Counted from the stretch's first letter, positions 1 to 8,295 are shown. The stretch: DNA of 64,000 nt from Collinsella sp. AF23-4AC (GCF_003462685.1 NZ_QRVE01000002.1:260247-324246); one strand, 5' to 3'. The notes: generated by a model from the sequence alone, not told the origin. Translations and numbers: made by a program.

Positions 1-291
1 GGCGCCAATCACCAAGCCGAGCGCACTCGTCGCGAGCGTGACGGCAATGCCAACGCCAAGTGACACGCGCGCGCCCACGATGACGCGGGCAAGCAGGTCG
101 CGGCCAAAGTCATCGCAGCCAAAGGGATGCGCGGGCGAAGGTGCCGAAAGTCGCAACGTCATCTCCTGCGCATTGGGATTAACCGTCCACACCAGCGGAC
201 CGACGAGCGCGATCAGCGCAATCGCCAGGAAAATGCAGCCACCGACCACAAACCCCTTGTTGGCAAGAGCCTTCTTAAAGTTTGCCATCAT
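1..291 (-). CDS. ABC transporter permease, DppC/OppC type (3' part cut off by the window edge)
   Basis: This is the first 97 codons of a second permease of a peptide/nickel-type ABC importer; the rest lies beyond base 1. It begins ATG-ATG at 291. The first ATG overlaps the TGA of the upstream permease in an ATGA arrangement, so the two are probably translationally coupled. Visible features are an N-terminal membrane helix (about residues 10-32, ending VGPLVWT) and the DppC-type stretch PFGCDDFGRDLLARVIVGAR just before the second helix, which is where the permease domain starts in this family. Known role: DppC-like subunits pair with a DppB-like subunit to form the membrane channel. The substrate cannot be read from the sequence. 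Confidence 0.88.
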   Translation of the reverse strand, partial: MMANFKKALANKGFVVGGCIFLAIALIALVGPLVWTVNPNAQEMTLRLSAPSPAHPFGCDDFGRDLLARVIVGARVSLGVGIAVTLATSALGLVIGA

Positions 292-1241
292 GAATCGCCC
301 CATTTGCGAGCGCGCGGGTCAAAAGCGCCGTAGGCAAGGTCGACGGCCAGATTGATCACCGAATTCAACAAGGCGACGACCAGAAGCACGCCCTGAATCA
401 CCGGATAGTCGCGACGCTCGATAGAGCTCGTGACCAGCTGGCCCAAACCGGGGATGTTAAAAATGGCCTCAGTCACCACGGCGCCCGTAATCAGGGCGCC
501 AAAAGAATAGCCGACCGAGGTGAGAATCGGCAGCGCGGCGTTGCGCAGGGCATGGGCCAGCACCACGCGAACCTCGGAGACGCCCTTGGCACGCGCCGTC
601 TTGACGCAGTCGAGCTGCATGGCCTCGATCACGCTCGCACGCGTCATGCGCATGAGCAGCGCGGCCTGAACGCATCCAAGCGATATGGCCGGCAACGCAA
701 GATAGCGTAAATGGCTGAACCAGCCCTTCGATAGCGGCGCATAGCCGGCCACCGGGAACACACGCAACGTGACGGCAAACAGCCACATAAGCATGAGCGC
801 CATCAAAAAGCCGGGTATCGCCACGCCCAAAAGAGCAACGACACGCAAGACCGCGTCGGTGCGCGACCCATGTTTGAGGGCAGCGACGACGCCGCAGGGC
901 AGTGCAATCAACAGCGCGATGAGCTGTGCCAGAAGCGCAAGCGATAGCGTGGGACCAAAGTGCTCGGCTATCGCCTGCGTGACGGGCTGGCGCATAAAAT
1001 ACGAATCGCCCAGGTCGCCGGTAAGCACGCCGCCCATCCACTCAACGTAGCGCTGCGGCAGCGGCTCGTTGAGTCCCAGGCTATCGTTGACGCGCTCGAT
1101 CTGGTCGGCCGAAGCCTCCATGCCGAGCATCGAAGAGGCCGGGTCACCCGGTGTGAGATAGATAATCAAAAACACGACAACCGAGATGATGAGCATCACC
1201 GGAACCATCGCGCCTATACGTTTGAGCGTGTACTTCAACAT
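288..1241 (-). CDS. ABC transporter permease, DppB/NikB/GsiC type
   Basis: Integral membrane subunit of a peptide/nickel-type ABC importer, 317 aa, the usual length. It has an N-terminal helix (about 9-29) followed by the family motif TPGDPA. A large external segment runs to about residue 95 and further helices follow. The cytoplasmic EAA loop (about 213-233, with ARAKG and HALRNA) contacts the ATPase. It starts at ATG 1241. It lies downstream of the binding-protein gene, separated by a strong nested hairpin, and overlaps the next permease by ATGA. No ATPase gene lies in the window, so it is probably beyond base 1. Oligopeptide, dipeptide and nickel substrates cannot be told apart. Confidence 0.93.
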   Translation of the reverse strand: MLKYTLKRIGAMVPVMLIISVVVFLIIYLTPGDPASSMLGMEASADQIERVNDSLGLNEPLPQRYVEWMGGVLTGDLGDSYFMRQPVTQAIAEHFGPTLSLALLAQLIALLIALPCGVVAALKHGSRTDAVLRVVALLGVAIPGFLMALMLMWLFAVTLRVFPVAGYAPLSKGWFSHLRYLALPAISLGCVQAALLMRMTRASVIEAMQLDCVKTARAKGVSEVRVVLAHALRNAALPILTSVGYSFGALITGAVVTEAIFNIPGLGQLVTSSIERRDYPVIQGVLLVVALLNSVINLAVDLAYGAFDPRARKWGDS

Positions 1242-1275
1242 GCGAGGCGTCTATTTCCCCTCTGAACGTGGACAG

Positions 1276-1319
1276 GGCGTGGCGGCCACAGGGGACCAGA
1301 CCCCTCCAGCCGCCACGCC
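1276..1319 (-). terminator. Nested intergenic hairpin between binding-protein and permease genes
   Basis: Perfect 10-bp arms (GGCGTGGCGG at 1276-1285, CCGCCACGCC at 1310-1319) enclose a second hairpin, AGGGG-accaga-CCCCT. No T-run follows on the minus strand. In this position such hairpins commonly make more binding protein than permease, by partial termination or by protecting the upstream mRNA; that role is inferred. Confidence 0.6.
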
Positions 1320-1329
1320 ATCTATTGCA

Positions 1330-2940
1330 TTACTCCGGGCGCTTGGCGTTCCAGATGATGGCACCATCGAGCAGCTCAAAGCCCTCGACATCGGCCTGCG
1401 TGCCGGTTATGGCAACGTAATGGCACAGCGGCTCGACAACCGCGATCTCGTACAGACGCTCCTGGCACTCGGCCCACTTTTTGGTTGCGGCCTTCTGGTC
1501 CTCGGCCGTGCGAGTCTCAGCGACCAGCGCAAGCGCCTTCTCGTCCGAAAGACCATAGAAGCCCTTGGAGACCGAAAGCGACTGCGCCGGAATCGGCTTG
1601 TAGTTCGTAGATGCCACAAACAGGTCCCACTGATCGGCCTTGCTGGAGCGGATATCCATAAAGGTCGCGAACTCATAGCTCTCGACTTCGGCGGTAAAGC
1701 CGGCCTTCTCGAGCTGTTCCTGCAGCGCGACAGTCGCGTTGTACATATCCTTGTAGTCGGGCGTGGTGAGCAGCCTCACCGTCTCGCCGGCATAGGAGGT
1801 CTTGGCGAGTGCCTTCTTGGCCGCCTTGGGGTCGGCCTGGTTAAAGTATTTTTTGCCGGCATCGGTCGCCCACTGGTCGTTTTCGGGGTTGCCCAGGTTG
1901 GGATCGATCGTAAAGAGCTCTTCCTCGCCATAGGCAGCCAGAGCGGCAGCCTTGCAGTCGATCGCCATAAAAGCGCACTTGCGGATAGCCTCGTCGGCAA
2001 AAATGCCTTCGTTCATGTTAAAGAACGCGGTGAGGACACCCGCGGTATGCGTGTACAGCTTCACGTCATCGTTGCCATCAAAGTCATGGAAATTCTCGGT
2101 GGGAATCTCGCCGGCGATATCGTATTCGCCGGTCTCGAAACCGCTCACGCGCGTGGAGCTCTCCGTGACAAACTGATAGATAATATCCTTCGTAGGTGCG
2201 GAGACCTTGCCGGTGTAGCCCGACGCCTTGCCCTCAGCAGTCTGATAATCGTCGTTACGGGTCAGATGAATGTACTGATCCTGCTTCCACTCCACAAGCT
2301 TATAGGCACCGGTACCGATATAGTCGGCGATGCCCGTGTCGCCCGCGGCGTCGATAACCTCGGAGGGAACGATCGCGGGATATTGGGAGTGGTTACCCAG
2401 AATCGTGAGGAAATCCGTGGCGGGCGCGGTAAGCGTGCAAGTCACCTCGTGGTCGCCCGACGCAGCGAACTGGGCATCGGGAAGCAGACTTGCCGCACGG
2501 TCGTTGACTTTAAGCCAGCGGTTCATCGAGGCGACGACGTCGTCGGGGCCAAGCTCCTTGCCGTTGTGGAACACGATGCCTTCGCGCAGCTCGATGGTAT
2601 AGACCAGTCCGTCGTCGGAGACCTTGTAGCTCTTGGCGAGAACGGGCTGGGGCTCGTACTTGGAGTCGAGGCCAAAAAGCGGTTCCATGATATTGCAGGC
2701 AATATCCACGGTCACAAGCGACGACGTGGTGTGCGGATCGAGACCGTCCGGGCTCGCCGGGAGCGCGATCTGCAGCTCGTCGCGATACTCCACATCCTGG
2801 CCGGAGGCAGCGGCGCTACCGCTCTCGGCGCCCGAACCGCCGCAGCCGGTGAGGCCGAGGCCCGCCATGACGCACAGGGCAGCGGAGCCGGTCAGAAAAC
2901 CGCGACGGGAAACGCCCGCCTTGAAAAGGTCGTTATTCAT
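1330..2940 (-). CDS. ABC transporter substrate-binding lipoprotein (SBP_bac_5, DppA/OppA type)
   Basis: Extracellular solute-binding protein of the adjacent peptide/nickel-type importer, 536 aa. The ATG at 2940 was chosen over an earlier start because GAAAGGAAC stands directly before it. The N-terminus carries SRRGFLTG (twin Arg at 12-13), a hydrophobic stretch and a lipobox LTGC (Cys33), so it is exported, probably by Tat, and lipid-anchored. The mature part has the family hallmarks: a DGLDPH block, a MEPLFGL segment, and YTIELREGIVFHNG, which matches the SBP_bac_5 'FxLRxGVKFHDG' signature. It is the first gene of the operon and would be the most expressed. Peptides or another small ligand are possible. 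Confidence 0.92.
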   Translation of the reverse strand: MNNDLFKAGVSRRGFLTGSAALCVMAGLGLTGCGGSGAESGSAAASGQDVEYRDELQIALPASPDGLDPHTTSSLVTVDIACNIMEPLFGLDSKYEPQPVLAKSYKVSDDGLVYTIELREGIVFHNGKELGPDDVVASMNRWLKVNDRAASLLPDAQFAASGDHEVTCTLTAPATDFLTILGNHSQYPAIVPSEVIDAAGDTGIADYIGTGAYKLVEWKQDQYIHLTRNDDYQTAEGKASGYTGKVSAPTKDIIYQFVTESSTRVSGFETGEYDIAGEIPTENFHDFDGNDDVKLYTHTAGVLTAFFNMNEGIFADEAIRKCAFMAIDCKAAALAAYGEEELFTIDPNLGNPENDQWATDAGKKYFNQADPKAAKKALAKTSYAGETVRLLTTPDYKDMYNATVALQEQLEKAGFTAEVESYEFATFMDIRSSKADQWDLFVASTNYKPIPAQSLSVSKGFYGLSDEKALALVAETRTAEDQKAATKKWAECQERLYEIAVVEPLCHYVAITGTQADVEGFELLDGAIIWNAKRPE

Positions 2941-2975
2941 TGAGTTCCTTTCGTGTCTGAACAAACGGACAGAAT

Positions 2976-3008
2976 CTGCCGGGACGGCGAAAATCCCCGC
3001 CCCGGCAG
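2976..3008. terminator. Weak GC hairpin upstream of the binding-protein gene
   Basis: CTGCCGGG (2976-2983) is repeated inverted as CCCGGCAG (3001-3008), downstream of the double-cubane gene on the minus strand. Neither side has a T-run, so termination is only possible, not demonstrated. Confidence 0.35.
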
Positions 3009-3124
3009 TTATGCGAAGCTGATCGGCGCCCTGCGGTGCATCCGGACACCGACCGGCATGGCAGCAAAGAAATCCCTATCGCGTGGATAGGAACACCGGG
3101 CGGCACGGCTTAACGCAGGTGCGG

Positions 3125-4408
3125 CTAAATCGTCTCGAGGAAGGCCTCGATGCGGGTCTGGAGCTGACCGGCGTCCTCGCCGGCGTAGTCGGTCGTGATG
3201 TGCATAAACGGAATGCCGGCTTCCTCGGCGGCCTTCTCCACGACAAACGACTCCATCTCGTAAAGCGTGCAGAACTGCAGGGCCACGTCGACGATGCCGT
3301 CGGCATGCAGGTCCTTGGCCATCTGGACAATATCCTTCATACGCTGGTCGTTGGGCGTAAAGACGGCGCAGTTGATCTTAAAGTAGCGTTCGGCGATGGC
3401 ATCGAGCATCTCGTCAACCGTCTCACCGGACTCGTCAACCAGATCCTTGTAGTAGCGCGAGCCCGTGCAGGACTCCTCGCCCACCACAACGCCGCCGGCC
3501 TTCTCGATGAGGTTGAACAGCTTCCAGTTGGGCACGGCCATGGGCGTGCCGGTGTACAGGATACGCTTGGTCCCCTTGGGCGCCACGCCCTCGCCGGCCT
3601 CGACACGCTGCTCGCACTCAGCCGCCATATCGTTGATGGCTCCGGTCAGACGCGGCGTGTCGTCCATAAAGGCGGCCTGAACGGTCAGCAGGCTGTCGAG
3701 ACCGCTGATGGGCGCCGGGTCGGCAGCGCGCGTGGCAGCGAGGCGCTGCAGGGCACGACGCTTCTCATTGACGGCGTGGATGGCGGCCTTCAGACGCTCG
3801 GGCGTAATCTTGACGCCACACTCTTCCTCGATCTTGGCGGCGAGCTTCTTGACCTCGGCCTTCCAGGTCACGAGCGTCGACTCGTCGTGCACGTTGGGAA
3901 TATCCATGACGTACATGTTCTTTTGCGTGGCAAAGAACTCGTAGGCCTTCTTCTTGCCATCGCAGGTGTTCTCGCCTACCACCAAGTCACTCGACTCAAT
4001 GTAGGGGCAGACCTCGCCCAGCTTAAAGCCGGCAAAGCTCTTGATAAGTGGACAGGTGTTGCGCGGCAGGTGCTCCTCAACCTTATCGGTTGCCCAATCG
4101 GCACCCGAGCACAGGCCCACGGGAATGCCGTCACAGGCAAGTACGATCTCCTCGGGCACGTACACGCAGAACGAACCGACGATCTTGGTGGCCTCGCCGG
4201 CCTCCTTCTTGTCGAGCATCTCCTTAATGCGGCCGCTGTGGATGTTGGTGGCCACAAAGTCCAGGTAGGACGTGGACTTGGGACGATTGTTCTGCGACAA
4301 GAACATGTCCCCGTACATCTGGCCCACGGCGCCCAGAAGCATATCGTGGTCGGCAAGATTCATGCCGAGGCTCTCCCACATCGGATGGAAATCGAATTCT
4401 TCAGCCAT
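3125..4408 (-). CDS. Double-cubane-cluster anaerobic reductase, 2-hydroxyacyl-CoA dehydratase family (YjiM-like)
   Basis: 427-aa cytosolic iron-sulfur protein of the HgdB/FldB superfamily. It matches the E. coli YjiM/DCCP branch: RNTCPLIKS (Cys119), CPY (Cys134), the highly typical VVGENTCDGKKK (Cys149), EESCTG (Cys314), TPNDQR after Cys347, Cys380, and the ending TTDYAGEDAGQLQTR. Family knowledge: relatives hold a double-cubane [8Fe-9S] cluster and carry out ATP-driven low-potential reductions. They depend on a separate HgdC/YjiL-type ATPase activator. No activator gene is adjacent here. The start at 4408 has GAGAGGGG upstream. The substrate is unknown, and a true hydroxyacyl-CoA dehydratase is less likely because no second subunit is present. 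Confidence 0.9.
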   Translation of the reverse strand: MAEEFDFHPMWESLGMNLADHDMLLGAVGQMYGDMFLSQNNRPKSTSYLDFVATNIHSGRIKEMLDKKEAGEATKIVGSFCVYVPEEIVLACDGIPVGLCSGADWATDKVEEHLPRNTCPLIKSFAGFKLGEVCPYIESSDLVVGENTCDGKKKAYEFFATQKNMYVMDIPNVHDESTLVTWKAEVKKLAAKIEEECGVKITPERLKAAIHAVNEKRRALQRLAATRAADPAPISGLDSLLTVQAAFMDDTPRLTGAINDMAAECEQRVEAGEGVAPKGTKRILYTGTPMAVPNWKLFNLIEKAGGVVVGEESCTGSRYYKDLVDESGETVDEMLDAIAERYFKINCAVFTPNDQRMKDIVQMAKDLHADGIVDVALQFCTLYEMESFVVEKAAEEAGIPFMHITTDYAGEDAGQLQTRIEAFLETI

Positions 4409-4547
4409 GACGGTTCCCCTCTCGAACCAAAAATGAATAGCTACGGTATTGCTGCACGGTGGGTGGCGAAAACCCAGCCGCGCCTAAACCCGGAATTTTG
4501 GGGAACCTGCTTTGCGGTCGATTATTTAGTTGTGCGTCGTCTCTCCC

Positions 4548-4581
4548 GGAGCCGTGAACATACCTGCTCATATGCGGCTCC
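4548..4581 (-). promoter_or_regulatory. Leader hairpin overlapping the end of the small ORF upstream of the YjiM-like gene
   Basis: GGAGCCG (4548-4554) pairs with CGGCTCC (4575-4581). The 20-nt loop contains the stop codon of the 22-residue leader ORF. Translating the leader would melt this hairpin, so a translation-coupled control of the downstream gene is conceivable (inference). Confidence 0.4.
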
Positions 4582-4636
4582 GAGCCATATATAGGGCACG
4601 CGCGGCAACGCGGCGAATGTATGTCGTCTGCGGCAT
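4568..4636 (-). CDS. Small leader ORF, 22 aa, upstream of the YjiM-like gene
   Basis: A 22-codon ORF begins at ATG 4636, seven bases after a very strong Shine-Dalgarno (AAAGGAGGG). It encodes MPQTTYIRRVAARAL followed by YMARSRI and is rich in Arg (5 of 22). It sits just downstream of a good promoter (about 4667-4695) and 160 nt before the YjiM-like start, so it would be the first thing translated from that transcript. No homologous family is recognised. It may be a leader peptide, a true small protein, or a fortuitous ORF; the strong ribosome binding site is the main evidence. Confidence 0.4.
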   Translation of the reverse strand: MPQTTYIRRVAARALYMARSRI

Positions 4637-4655
4637 ATGCGCACCCTCCTTTACA

Positions 4656-4704
4656 AGTTGAGGTCAACTATATCAACGGTCGTCGACCATGCGAACACCG
4701 TTGA
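4656..4704 (-). promoter_or_regulatory. Promoter with two inverted-repeat operators for the leader ORF/YjiM-like gene
   Basis: On the minus strand a -35 TTCGCA (4690-4695) and -10 TATAGT (4667-4672) are 17 bases apart. The palindrome AGTTGA-gg-TCAACT (4656-4669) covers the -10/+1 region. A second inverted repeat, TCAACGGT (4673-4680) with ACCGTTGA (4697-4704), brackets the -35. All four half-sites share TTGA/TCAA, which suggests one regulator binds both. Confidence 0.55.
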
Positions 4705-4789
4705 CATTCGTACGACAGCGCCGTGTGTCGTCGTTTAATAAATAATTATCTTGAATGATAAGAGTTTGCCATTCCTCATTCGGCGAACG

Positions 4790-4826
4790 GCAAGACAAAG
4801 CCGCCGAGGCTTATATCCCCGACGGC
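4790..4826 (-). terminator. Intrinsic terminator of modC
   Basis: A 10-bp stem with two G-U pairs (4800-4809 with 4817-4826, loop 7 nt) begins 12 bases after the modC stop. On the minus strand it is followed by the T-rich TTTGTCTT. Confidence 0.8.
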
Positions 4827-4837
4827 ATTACCCGGCG

Positions 4838-5908
4838 CTATCGACAAACCAAATGGATCCTACTCGCATCGAAGTGCATGCGCAGCGTCTCGCCTGCTTG
4901 CGGCAGCTCGTCGACAGGCACACCCACCTTGTTGACCTTCCACTGCAGACGCATGGGCGCATCGCCGCGCGGCACGTCCAGCAGCACCAGCCGCTCAAAG
5001 CGCGAATCGCTCACACGGGCCACATGCAGGTCGTAGCTGTTACGACCCCGCTCAGCACGGTTGTCCACATGGAAGTAGCTTGCGCGAATGCCCAGGTATG
5101 CCACATTATCGGGAACCTCGCGACCCACGTTAAAGGTCATGCCCCAATCGAGCGCCTCGACTTCCTCGGGCCCGATCTTTCGTGCGCGGCTTGTGTTCTT
5201 GCAGCCCGTCAGGCGCAGCGCCGCCAGCGTCTGCGGACGGCGGACCACGTCCCCGACGGAGCCGATCTCCTCCACATGCCCGTTATGCATAACGCAGATG
5301 CGCTGGCACAGGCGGCACGCTTCGTCGATGTCGTGGCTCACGTAGAGCACGGTGCGGTTGCACACGTCAAACAGGTCGAGCATGTTCTGCTCGAGTGCGC
5401 TCTTAAGATAGGCATCGAGCGCGCTCATGGGCTCGTCAAACATAAAGATGCCTGGGTGCGCCGCCACCATGCGCGCGAGCGCCACGCGCTGCTGCTGGCC
5501 GCCCGAGAGGCGCGCGGGATAGCGGTCGGCGAAATCGGCCAGACCGAAAATGCCCAGATAGCGCTCGGCGAGCTTTTTGCGCGCGGCGGCGTCGCCCGCG
5601 TCCTTTACACCGGCGCACACGTTATCAGCCACCGTCATGTTGGGAAACAGCTGATAGTTTTGGAACAGCAGGGCACACTTGCGCTCCTGGGGCGACAGGT
5701 TGATACCCGCCGCCGAGTCAAAGAAGGTCACGCCGTTGACGACGATCTCGCCCTCGTCGGGCGTCTCCACGCCGGCAATGCAACGCAGCGTACAGCTCTT
5801 GCCGCAACCCGAGGCGCCCAGCAGCGCCACACACTCCTCGCCGGCTTCGAGTTGGATGTCGAGGGTGAACCCCGGATAGCGCTTTTTGATATCCAGAACA
5901 AGCGACAT
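4838..5908 (-). CDS. modC: Molybdate ABC transporter ATP-binding protein ModC
   Basis: 356-aa ATPase that powers molybdate import. Walker A is GASGCGKS (31-38), Q-loop LFQNYQLFP (81-89), signature LSGGQQQR (134-141), Walker B FMFDEP (155-160), D-loop SALD and H-loop SHD (191-193). A C-terminal region of about 110 residues follows, where ModC proteins carry a regulatory domain; it is not a clear TOBE repeat. It starts at ATG 5908 only 3 bases after the modB stop, so it is the last gene of modABC and is closed by a terminator. Molybdate specificity rests on the ModA and ModB neighbours and on the adjacent moeA/mogA genes. Confidence 0.92.
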   Translation of the reverse strand: MSLVLDIKKRYPGFTLDIQLEAGEECVALLGASGCGKSCTLRCIAGVETPDEGEIVVNGVTFFDSAAGINLSPQERKCALLFQNYQLFPNMTVADNVCAGVKDAGDAAARKKLAERYLGIFGLADFADRYPARLSGGQQQRVALARMVAAHPGIFMFDEPMSALDAYLKSALEQNMLDLFDVCNRTVLYVSHDIDEACRLCQRICVMHNGHVEEIGSVGDVVRRPQTLAALRLTGCKNTSRARKIGPEEVEALDWGMTFNVGREVPDNVAYLGIRASYFHVDNRAERGRNSYDLHVARVSDSRFERLVLLDVPRGDAPMRLQWKVNKVGVPVDELPQAGETLRMHFDASRIHLVCR

Positions 5909-5911
5909 GGC

Positions 5912-7354
5912 TTATCGACCTCCCTTTGCGACCGTATCATCGCGCATGAGCTCGGCCAGCGCCTCGCGATCGATACGCAGCGCATCGCCGCCGACTGGGT
6001 CGAGCGAATCGGTCTGGCCGCCCAGCTGCTTGGCCTGCTTGCGCTCCGCGCGGGACAGGCCGCGCTCGCGGTACTTTTGCGAATGCGCCGTGTACATATT
6101 GATGAACAGAATGACCAGGAAGCTGAACGCGATTACGACCACGACCCAAAAGAGGGCCACCGACGTATTGCCGCCCATCCACTCAAAGTAAATCGCAATG
6201 GGAATGGTCTGCGTAATGCCGGCATAGTTGCCCGCAAAGAACAGCGTGCAGCCAAACTCGCCCATCGCGCGAGCGAAGGCGAGCACCGTGCCGGCAGCAA
6301 TCGAGGGCCAGCCGAGCGGCATCATGAGCTTGGCAAAGATGCGGCGCTCGGACCAGCCCAGCGTGCGCGCCGCATCGAGCATCTGCGTGTCGAGGCTCTC
6401 GAAGGCTCCGAGCGCCGTGCGGTAGACCAGCGGAAACGACACAACGACGGCCGAAATGACCGCCGCGGGCCAGGTAAAGACAATCGAGATGCCGTGCGCG
6501 ATGAGCCACTGGCCCACCCCGGTCGAGCGGCCAAACAGCATGAGGAGCAGAAAGCCGCAGACCGTGGGCGGCAGCACCATAGGAATCGTAAAGACCGAAT
6601 CGAGCAGGCCCTTGATGCGACTCGAGGTACCCATAGTCTTCCACGCGGCGAACAGGCCCAGCGCGAAGGAGATCAGCAGGGCAAGGCCGCTCGTTTTTAT
6701 GGACACCCAAAACGGGCGATAGTCGATGTCGCCCAAAAAGGAGGCCAGAGAGGTCAAGGGCCCCTGCTCATCCCGCAACACGACAGACGATGCTTCTACC
6801 ATTTGAGCGCTATCAAGCCAGCGCGCGCCGCCCTTGGCATCACCCGAGGCTGATGCAATCACCACATAGCGGTCCCCATCCGCACCGTGCTCGTCAAAGC
6901 TATAGGTATACCCGCCGGCATCAAACGTTGTTTCCGCCGTGACATACCAAGGAAGATCCACGTCCCCCAGCTGTGCACCCCCCATGCAGTTTGCGCTGTC
7001 GAGCTTACAGACGAGGGCCTTGAGACCCGATACGCACTCGTTGTCCTGCGGATCCAATCCAAACTTCTCGACCGCCTTGGGCGATATCCACGCCACAACG
7101 CGATCGGCAGCAGGCGCCACTACAAGGTCCACGTCCTCGTCAACGGGAAACCGGTAGCCCTCAGGCTGGCCTTCCATGGCACGAGCGGTCCCCTTGGCCA
7201 ACCGCTCAAAACCCTCGATGCCATAGGAAAGCCCATGAGCGGTCGCAGCGACCTGGGCCCCGTCCTCGGCGTCCCCAGCAAACGCAAATCCCGGCACACA
7301 GCAAAGCGCGAAGGTCAAAGCACAGGCGACAAGCATGCGGAATCTATTAAGCAC
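5912..7354 (-). CDS. modB: Molybdate ABC transporter permease ModB with an extra N-terminal extracytoplasmic domain
   Basis: 480-aa permease, about twice the usual ModB length (around 220-230). The start chosen is GTG 7354, six bases after GGAG, because it begins a good signal sequence (NRFRMLVACALTFALCC, likely cleavage after AFA, residue 26). Residues 27 to about 212 form a soluble extracytoplasmic region containing several Cys and an LDSANCMGGAQ block. It is not a recognised domain of canonical ModB. The permease proper starts near 215 (DYRPFWVSIKTSG) and contains the cytoplasmic coupling loop DAARTLGWSERRIFAKLMMP and FARAMGEFG, both typical of ModB. It sits between modA and modC. Confidence 0.88.
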   Translation of the reverse strand: MLNRFRMLVACALTFALCCVPGFAFAGDAEDGAQVAATAHGLSYGIEGFERLAKGTARAMEGQPEGYRFPVDEDVDLVVAPAADRVVAWISPKAVEKFGLDPQDNECVSGLKALVCKLDSANCMGGAQLGDVDLPWYVTAETTFDAGGYTYSFDEHGADGDRYVVIASASGDAKGGARWLDSAQMVEASSVVLRDEQGPLTSLASFLGDIDYRPFWVSIKTSGLALLISFALGLFAAWKTMGTSSRIKGLLDSVFTIPMVLPPTVCGFLLLMLFGRSTGVGQWLIAHGISIVFTWPAAVISAVVVSFPLVYRTALGAFESLDTQMLDAARTLGWSERRIFAKLMMPLGWPSIAAGTVLAFARAMGEFGCTLFFAGNYAGITQTIPIAIYFEWMGGNTSVALFWVVVVIAFSFLVILFINMYTAHSQKYRERGLSRAERKQAKQLGGQTDSLDPVGGDALRIDREALAELMRDDTVAKGGR

Positions 7355-7422
7355 GAAAAGCTCCAAGCGAATACAAGGACGGAGTGAAACACAAAACGAT
7401 GGAATTATCGCGCCAAGCCGCA

Positions 7423-8295
7423 CTACTCGGAAAGCTCAAAGCCGTACTTAGCCCAAATCTTCTGGGCCTTCTTGTTGGACAGGCAAAAGTCGATAAACGC
7501 CTTGGCATCGTCGGCGTGTTCGGAGCTCTCGGCAACGGCACCCGGGTACACGATGGGCTTATGCGAGTCCTCGGGACACACAAAGGCCTCCTCGATGCCG
7601 TCGTAGCGGAAGATATCGGAGCTGTAGACAAAACCGGCCACGCAGTCACCTGTGGACACATAGGCGGCGGCGGTGCCCACCTTATCGGCCAGTGCAACCT
7701 TATCGGCGATCTCGGGAGCATACTCGCCGTCGTCGCCCTCGGTGCCGGTGTAGAGGCCCACGGAGGCCAGGGCCTGGTCGGCGTACTTGCCGGCGGGGAC
7801 GGTCTTGGCGTCGCCAATAGCGATCTTGCCGTCCAGGTTCGCGACGTCGGCGATGGCCTCGACCTTGGTGTCGGAGCCCTCGGCGCGAATGATCACCAGG
7901 TCGTTGACGAACATGTCCTCACGCGTGTCGGCGTCGACGAGCTCGGCGGCCTCGGCGTCGTCCATGGTGCCCTTGGAAGCCGTGATGAGCACGTCGGCGA
8001 CGGCACCGGCGCGCATCTGCTCGACAAGGTCGCCAGACGCCTTAAACTGCGTGTCGGCAAACGTGGTGCCGGTCTGCTCGGTGTAGAGCTCCTGAACCTC
8101 GGGCAGGGCCTTCTCGAGCGAGTTGGCGGCAAAGACCTGCAGCTCGGCAGCTTTCTTGGAAGATGCCTTAGCAGAACCGGTATCGGAGCCAGCCGGCTCA
8201 GGCCCCTTGTTGCCGGAGCAGCCGGCAAGACCAAGGCCGGCAGCGGCGACAGCAGAAAGCGAGACGAACCCGCGGCGAGAAACCATATCGAACAT
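7423..8295 (-). CDS. modA: Molybdate-binding lipoprotein ModA
   Basis: 290-aa periplasmic-type binding protein for molybdate or tungstate. ATG 8295 follows AAAGGG at six bases and is preferred to an upstream TTG. The N-terminus has VSRRGFVSL then a hydrophobic run and lipobox LAGC (Cys26), so it is a lipoprotein with a Tat-like signal. The body shows the ModA order: LQVFAANSLEKALPEVQ near the mature N-terminus, TQFKASGDLVEQMRAGAVADVLITAS in the middle, and YVSTGDCVAGFVYSSD near the end. It heads the modABC operon, behind a promoter with a tandem inverted-repeat operator. Confidence 0.94.
   Translation of the reverse strand: MFDMVSRRGFVSLSAVAAAGLGLAGCSGNKGPEPAGSDTGSAKASSKKAAELQVFAANSLEKALPEVQELYTEQTGTTFADTQFKASGDLVEQMRAGAVADVLITASKGTMDDAEAAELVDADTREDMFVNDLVIIRAEGSDTKVEAIADVANLDGKIAIGDAKTVPAGKYADQALASVGLYTGTEGDDGEYAPEIADKVALADKVGTAAAYVSTGDCVAGFVYSSDIFRYDGIEEAFVCPEDSHKPIVYPGAVAESSEHADDAKAFIDFCLSNKKAQKIWAKYGFELSE

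Noticed and set aside
1186-2943. Long plus-strand ORF (585 aa) opposite the binding-protein gene
   Set aside because: It is the antisense shadow of a clear SBP_bac_5 gene in GC-rich DNA. It has no ribosome binding site and no recognisable domain.
4401-4667. 88-aa minus-strand ORF overlapping the start of the YjiM-like gene
   Set aside because: It starts inside the promoter palindrome without a Shine-Dalgarno. The 22-codon ORF in another frame has the ribosome binding site instead.
4751-6853. 700-aa plus-strand ORF opposite modC and modB
   Set aside because: Composition is His/Arg/Ala-rich, as expected from antisense of GC-rich genes. ModC and ModB motifs are intact on the other strand.
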